Shown: positions 60,840 to 64,000 of the stretch, one piece after another
Numbering within the stretch: position 1 is the first letter of the stretch
Layout of the letters: each line of letters opens with the position of its first letter
Source of the DNA: Acanthochlamys bracteata
Lineage: Eukaryota; Streptophyta; Magnoliopsida; Pandanales; Velloziaceae
Direction of reading: 5' to 3'
DNA: 64,000 nt
Assembly (NCBI GenBank): GCA_019914995.1
Contig: CM034135.1
Coordinates: 4,156,501 to 4,220,500 of the forward strand
Position numbers and translations under genes: made by a program
The notes under the pieces: model-generated
Databases searched by the model: none
What the model was told of the DNA's origin: nothing
The model's input: only the letters and a program-made list of their open reading frames with translations

Positions 60840-62640
60840 CGATATATATAAAAATATTATGTATGCATGCTTGTACCGTACAAATAGACGTGATACGAGT
60901 CGAAGATGTGATCTCATTTGACCACATGCGCTATATGGCCATGAGTCATTATGCATTGCATACATTATTATATATGCATGCATGCTTGGATATATGTGTA
61001 TATATTATAGCTTTGAAATGAGTGCGTAATATGTGTTGGCATACAAAAACATGCATGTGATCATGCGGATAGCATATAGTCGAATAAGATAGATGAGTTA
61101 TGACATTAACTGCATATATATGATGATGTCATATAAGAATAGAGAATCTGTATAGTATAACAACTATAAAAAAAAAAGATTGCTGTGTGTTACATCTCAT
61201 ATTATCGAATCCTTTTTACTAATGACGGAGTCTGTATGGGACGATTCAAGACTTAGCAAAATTTAATCTGATCCATCTGTTGCATATAGAGATAGCAATA
61301 TAACAATTACGTAATATATTAGAAATTTAATGGATCATTCTGCTATCTTCACCTCATTGAAACTGTGCTTATTCTTTTTTCTTTTCTTTTGCCTCTCTTA
61401 GTTTTTACAGGATTTAATCTTGAGTTAAGTTTAACACCACCGTTGTGGATTGTGGTGTTGCGATAGATGATATGCTTAACAAATTTTAGTCTTTCTTTAA
61501 GTTGGCTCTGTAACACTCGATGAACATGTATTCTTTATGTTGTATTTCTGAGTTGTAGCTATGTGTTTATTGTGTTATTGAGAATTATTGTAGCGGATAG
61601 TTATTATACAAGTTTTATTAAATCCTTACGTTTATTCTATTGGTGATGTTGAGTATTTATTTAGTTCTTTTATTGTTATAAATTCTAAGTTTTCCACTCT
61701 AAGGAGGTTTTGTTGAATTAAAAATTTTTTTTTTGACACATGATGTTGGAAGTCGGTGTTTTATTAGGCTTATTGAGCTGGACTGAGCTTGAATTTTATC
61801 TGAATTTGGTTTGACCTAGTGCCGGTCATAACTCAGGGTTGGCTTATTGCAAGATACTTTGTAATCTCGCTTACATGCACCAGAAGTAATGTACAGTTTT
61901 GTCTGAAATTTTCTTTCCTAGCACAATGGGGGCCTTACACATTACAGAACTAAAAGTTTTGTTACTTCATCCTAGAAAAGCCAGCTTGAATGTCTAAAGT
62001 ACATCATTTTCTAAAATTCACAGGCAACACTATGTTATCAAACAATAGATAATGCGCTATTGTTAACCCTCTTGTGATATTTTCAAAAATACCATAATGC
62101 GCCAGACTCTAGAGTGATAGATATATCCAGAATACAGGTGGAAAGCTTCACATTATTTGAAGTAGTATGGATAAGAACCAAACACATTGATGCTATAGCG
62201 TGCAATTTAAGTATTATTACAGTCCTAGATTTTGCTAATTCAGCACATTTCAGAGTGCTATTTTTAACTATTTCCTTAACAAAATAATTGAAAAGCACAG
62301 AATAGAATTGTCTATACAGATAAATAAATTCTATATATATTTTAAGTTCTGAATAAGTAAATAAAAATCCTTGTGACTCGTTTGATATTCATTATAAAGC
62401 AAAAATGTATGTAAACAAACAAACCACCTTCACAAAAGTTACTAGAAATTACATGCGCAAAGAAACAGTCAAAACTTTGAGCGGTTGTTGGCATATTCTT
62501 GCCACCTCTGCCTCGTAGGAAACAAGCAGACATTGCACAAGCGACAAGAGCAGCTAGCAGTCAGTGAAGGGTGCAAGAGGTATGTGAACAACAATGCACT
62601 GAGAGCTCCAAAAAATTGCATTTAAATCAGAAATAACAAA
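60840..62640. other. Repeat-like spacer, no gene recognised
   Basis: A sequence near 61195-61310 (ATGGGACGATTCAAGACTTA) resembles one near 60339 (ATGGAACGATCCAAAACCTG), so both may belong to the same LTR-like unit as the ~50-bp array. Boundaries were not found. No open frame with domain resemblance was seen. Confidence 0.35.
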
Positions 62641-62649
62641 GATCGAAAG

Positions 62650-63390
62650 CATACCTGACTGAGGAAAACAAATCCTGCTTCTTGTTTACACAACACCTAA
62701 AGTCCAGCGTTCCTATCACCAAATTTATCATCATTATTTGGTAACGAGAATCCAGAAGGGTAAGGAAACGGCAGCAACAACCTTGCTAGTTATGGGATAA
62801 CCTCTCCAAAACCACGGCCTTGCGTCCACTGGAGTTTCTTTTTTTATTCCATACGGATGATCCGATCCGCAAGGACCATGATTGGGAATTGTTTGATCGT
62901 CTTTCTCCATAGACATCAAAATTATTCTAAAGAGATCGTTCAACACTATCATGCCCGTACTACCAAAGATACTTGATTGGAAGTCGAGATACATTTCTTA
63001 CAAAGTCATTTTTCCTATAAAAGAAATTACATAAATACACAAAAGACGTTCAAACCGCAACAATTCTGCAGAAAATTAAAGAATAAGGGCAAAATATCCG
63101 CACACACATACACACAATAAAAAAGAAACTCAATGAAAGAATCGCTCATCGACAACATCGGTAGCATGTGTAACTTCAAATTAGCTAACAACCACAAAAT
63201 GTCAAGTATCTAATTGCCAATCCACAAGAACAAAGAAACAAAGAACCAGACTGACCTCGTCAAAGAAGATTTCAAATCCATCAGCAGCAAATCTTGCCAT
63301 AGATTGATTAGCGAGTCCAACGGATTCTCGAAGTTGAAGGATTGCATTGAAGATAGATTTGTCAGTGTTTTAACAGATAGAAAGAGAGTT
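62650..63390 (-). other. Uncertain minus-strand transcription unit
   Basis: On the minus strand an ATG near 63347 opens MQSFNFENPLDSLINLWQDL, with a donor-like AG|GTCAGT near 63256. An acceptor-like CTTTTATAG ends near 63016. Joining them continues for about 18 codons before a stop. The second segment also holds a separate 86-codon frame (62994-62734, ending [20 protein letters not shown] then LPFWILVTK), and a donor-like CAG|GTATGC at about 62655. No known family was recognised. It may be a small gene, a long non-coding RNA or chance. Confidence 0.25.
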
Positions 63391-63399
63391 TGGTAAAAC

Positions 63400-64000
63400 T
63401 AATGTGATAGAACTGTCTGTTGAAAGAGAATTAGAGATGATTTTAATAAGTTTGGGATAATTTGAAGCACAAAAATCAATTTTAATTTAAAAACTGGGTG
63501 CAATTTAAACACACCCTTAAGCCCGACGTCAGACAGCGCCTTGAGCAATTCGATAGCTCCCGGCGGCCACATAGCGACAATGACCGTAGAATTAAAGGAA
63601 TCAACGGTAGAATTGATGCCACGTCATCTACGAATCCATCTCTCTTACCCAAGCCGGATTTTAACTACTGTTTTTATTTAAACAGTTACGAAACAGGTTC
63701 GGATTCAAGGTTGAAGAACGTTATTTGCAATATTGGTCTTTTAATTAGCTTTACATGCCAGTCTTGCCCTTCTGTTTTGCATGATAATTTCTCTAAATCT
63801 GTAATGGCATTCGAGAGAGTATTTGCAGTTTGGGAATTTCAATGATAGTTTTATCCAAAATGAAGAGATTAATCTAATAAGGCCTCTAGTAAGCTTTTAT
63901 TTAAAATCTGCCCTGACGGTCTTGAGAATGGCAACGGCTAGTGATTTCCCGTATAAAATGGGACTGGTCCTAAAAAGTAGGCTATAAATTTCATTCCTTG
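63400..64000. other. End of window, no gene recognised
   Basis: A GC-richer patch at 63515-63650 and a short frame at 63498-63845 have no domain resemblance. This may be the upstream region of the uncertain unit to its left. Confidence 0.3.

Noticed and set aside
60619-61021. Overlapping open frames with repeated HIRYRAEI / HIGHRTKM segments
   Set aside because: Translation of the ~50-bp tandem repeat, not a protein-level signal.

Overview
The window is nuclear DNA of a flowering plant. The genes have short GT-AG introns, plant-specific families are present (NAC transcription factors, an EUL-type lectin, a PPR protein, a FAR1/Mutator transposase), and the AT-rich spacers are crowded with plant-type transposons. 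The species cannot be fixed from the sequence alone.

Layout. 0.3-1.2 kb holds a decayed PPR gene. 2.6-3.3 kb has an LTR-like relic. A NAC gene of the ATAF/SNAC-A type lies on the minus strand at 4.3-6.1 kb. 6.3-13.4 kb is gene-free and carries foldback MITEs and an old dispersed repeat. 13.42-21.80 kb is one apparently complete Mutator-like element (about 8.4 kb). It has inverted arms of about 2.7 kb and an uninterrupted three-exon FAR1-type transposase gene, and it sits inside an (AT)n tract. A TRIM-like miniature retrotransposon and another foldback MITE follow directly. A second NAC gene (NAP type, plus strand) is at 25.1-26.8 kb, with a small CACTA-like element in its second intron. An EULS3-like lectin gene with an unusually repetitive N-terminus is at 30.8-33.3 kb. 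Relics of two short-LTR Copia elements lie at 36.8-40.5 kb (minus) and 47.5-52.1 kb (plus). Between them, at 43.6-44.8 kb, is a third NAC gene (NAC1/CUC/ORE1-like) with a degraded subdomain A.

The least expected feature is at 54.6-59.3 kb. It is a tandem array of about eight degenerate units of roughly 0.6 kb. Each unit is built from the leader, first exon and start of intron 1 of a RIO2 (40S ribosome-assembly kinase) gene, with none of the rest of the gene. Several units keep an ATG, the 28-codon exon, a splice donor, and an acceptor-like site followed by a short in-frame stop exon. The remainder (59.3-64 kb) is repeat-rich, includes a ~50-bp tandem array, and contains one uncertain minus-strand transcription unit.

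The four intact host genes look independent. The three NAC genes belong to different clades and were probably not made by recent tandem duplication. Exon boundaries given here were read by eye from splice consensus and reading-frame continuity.
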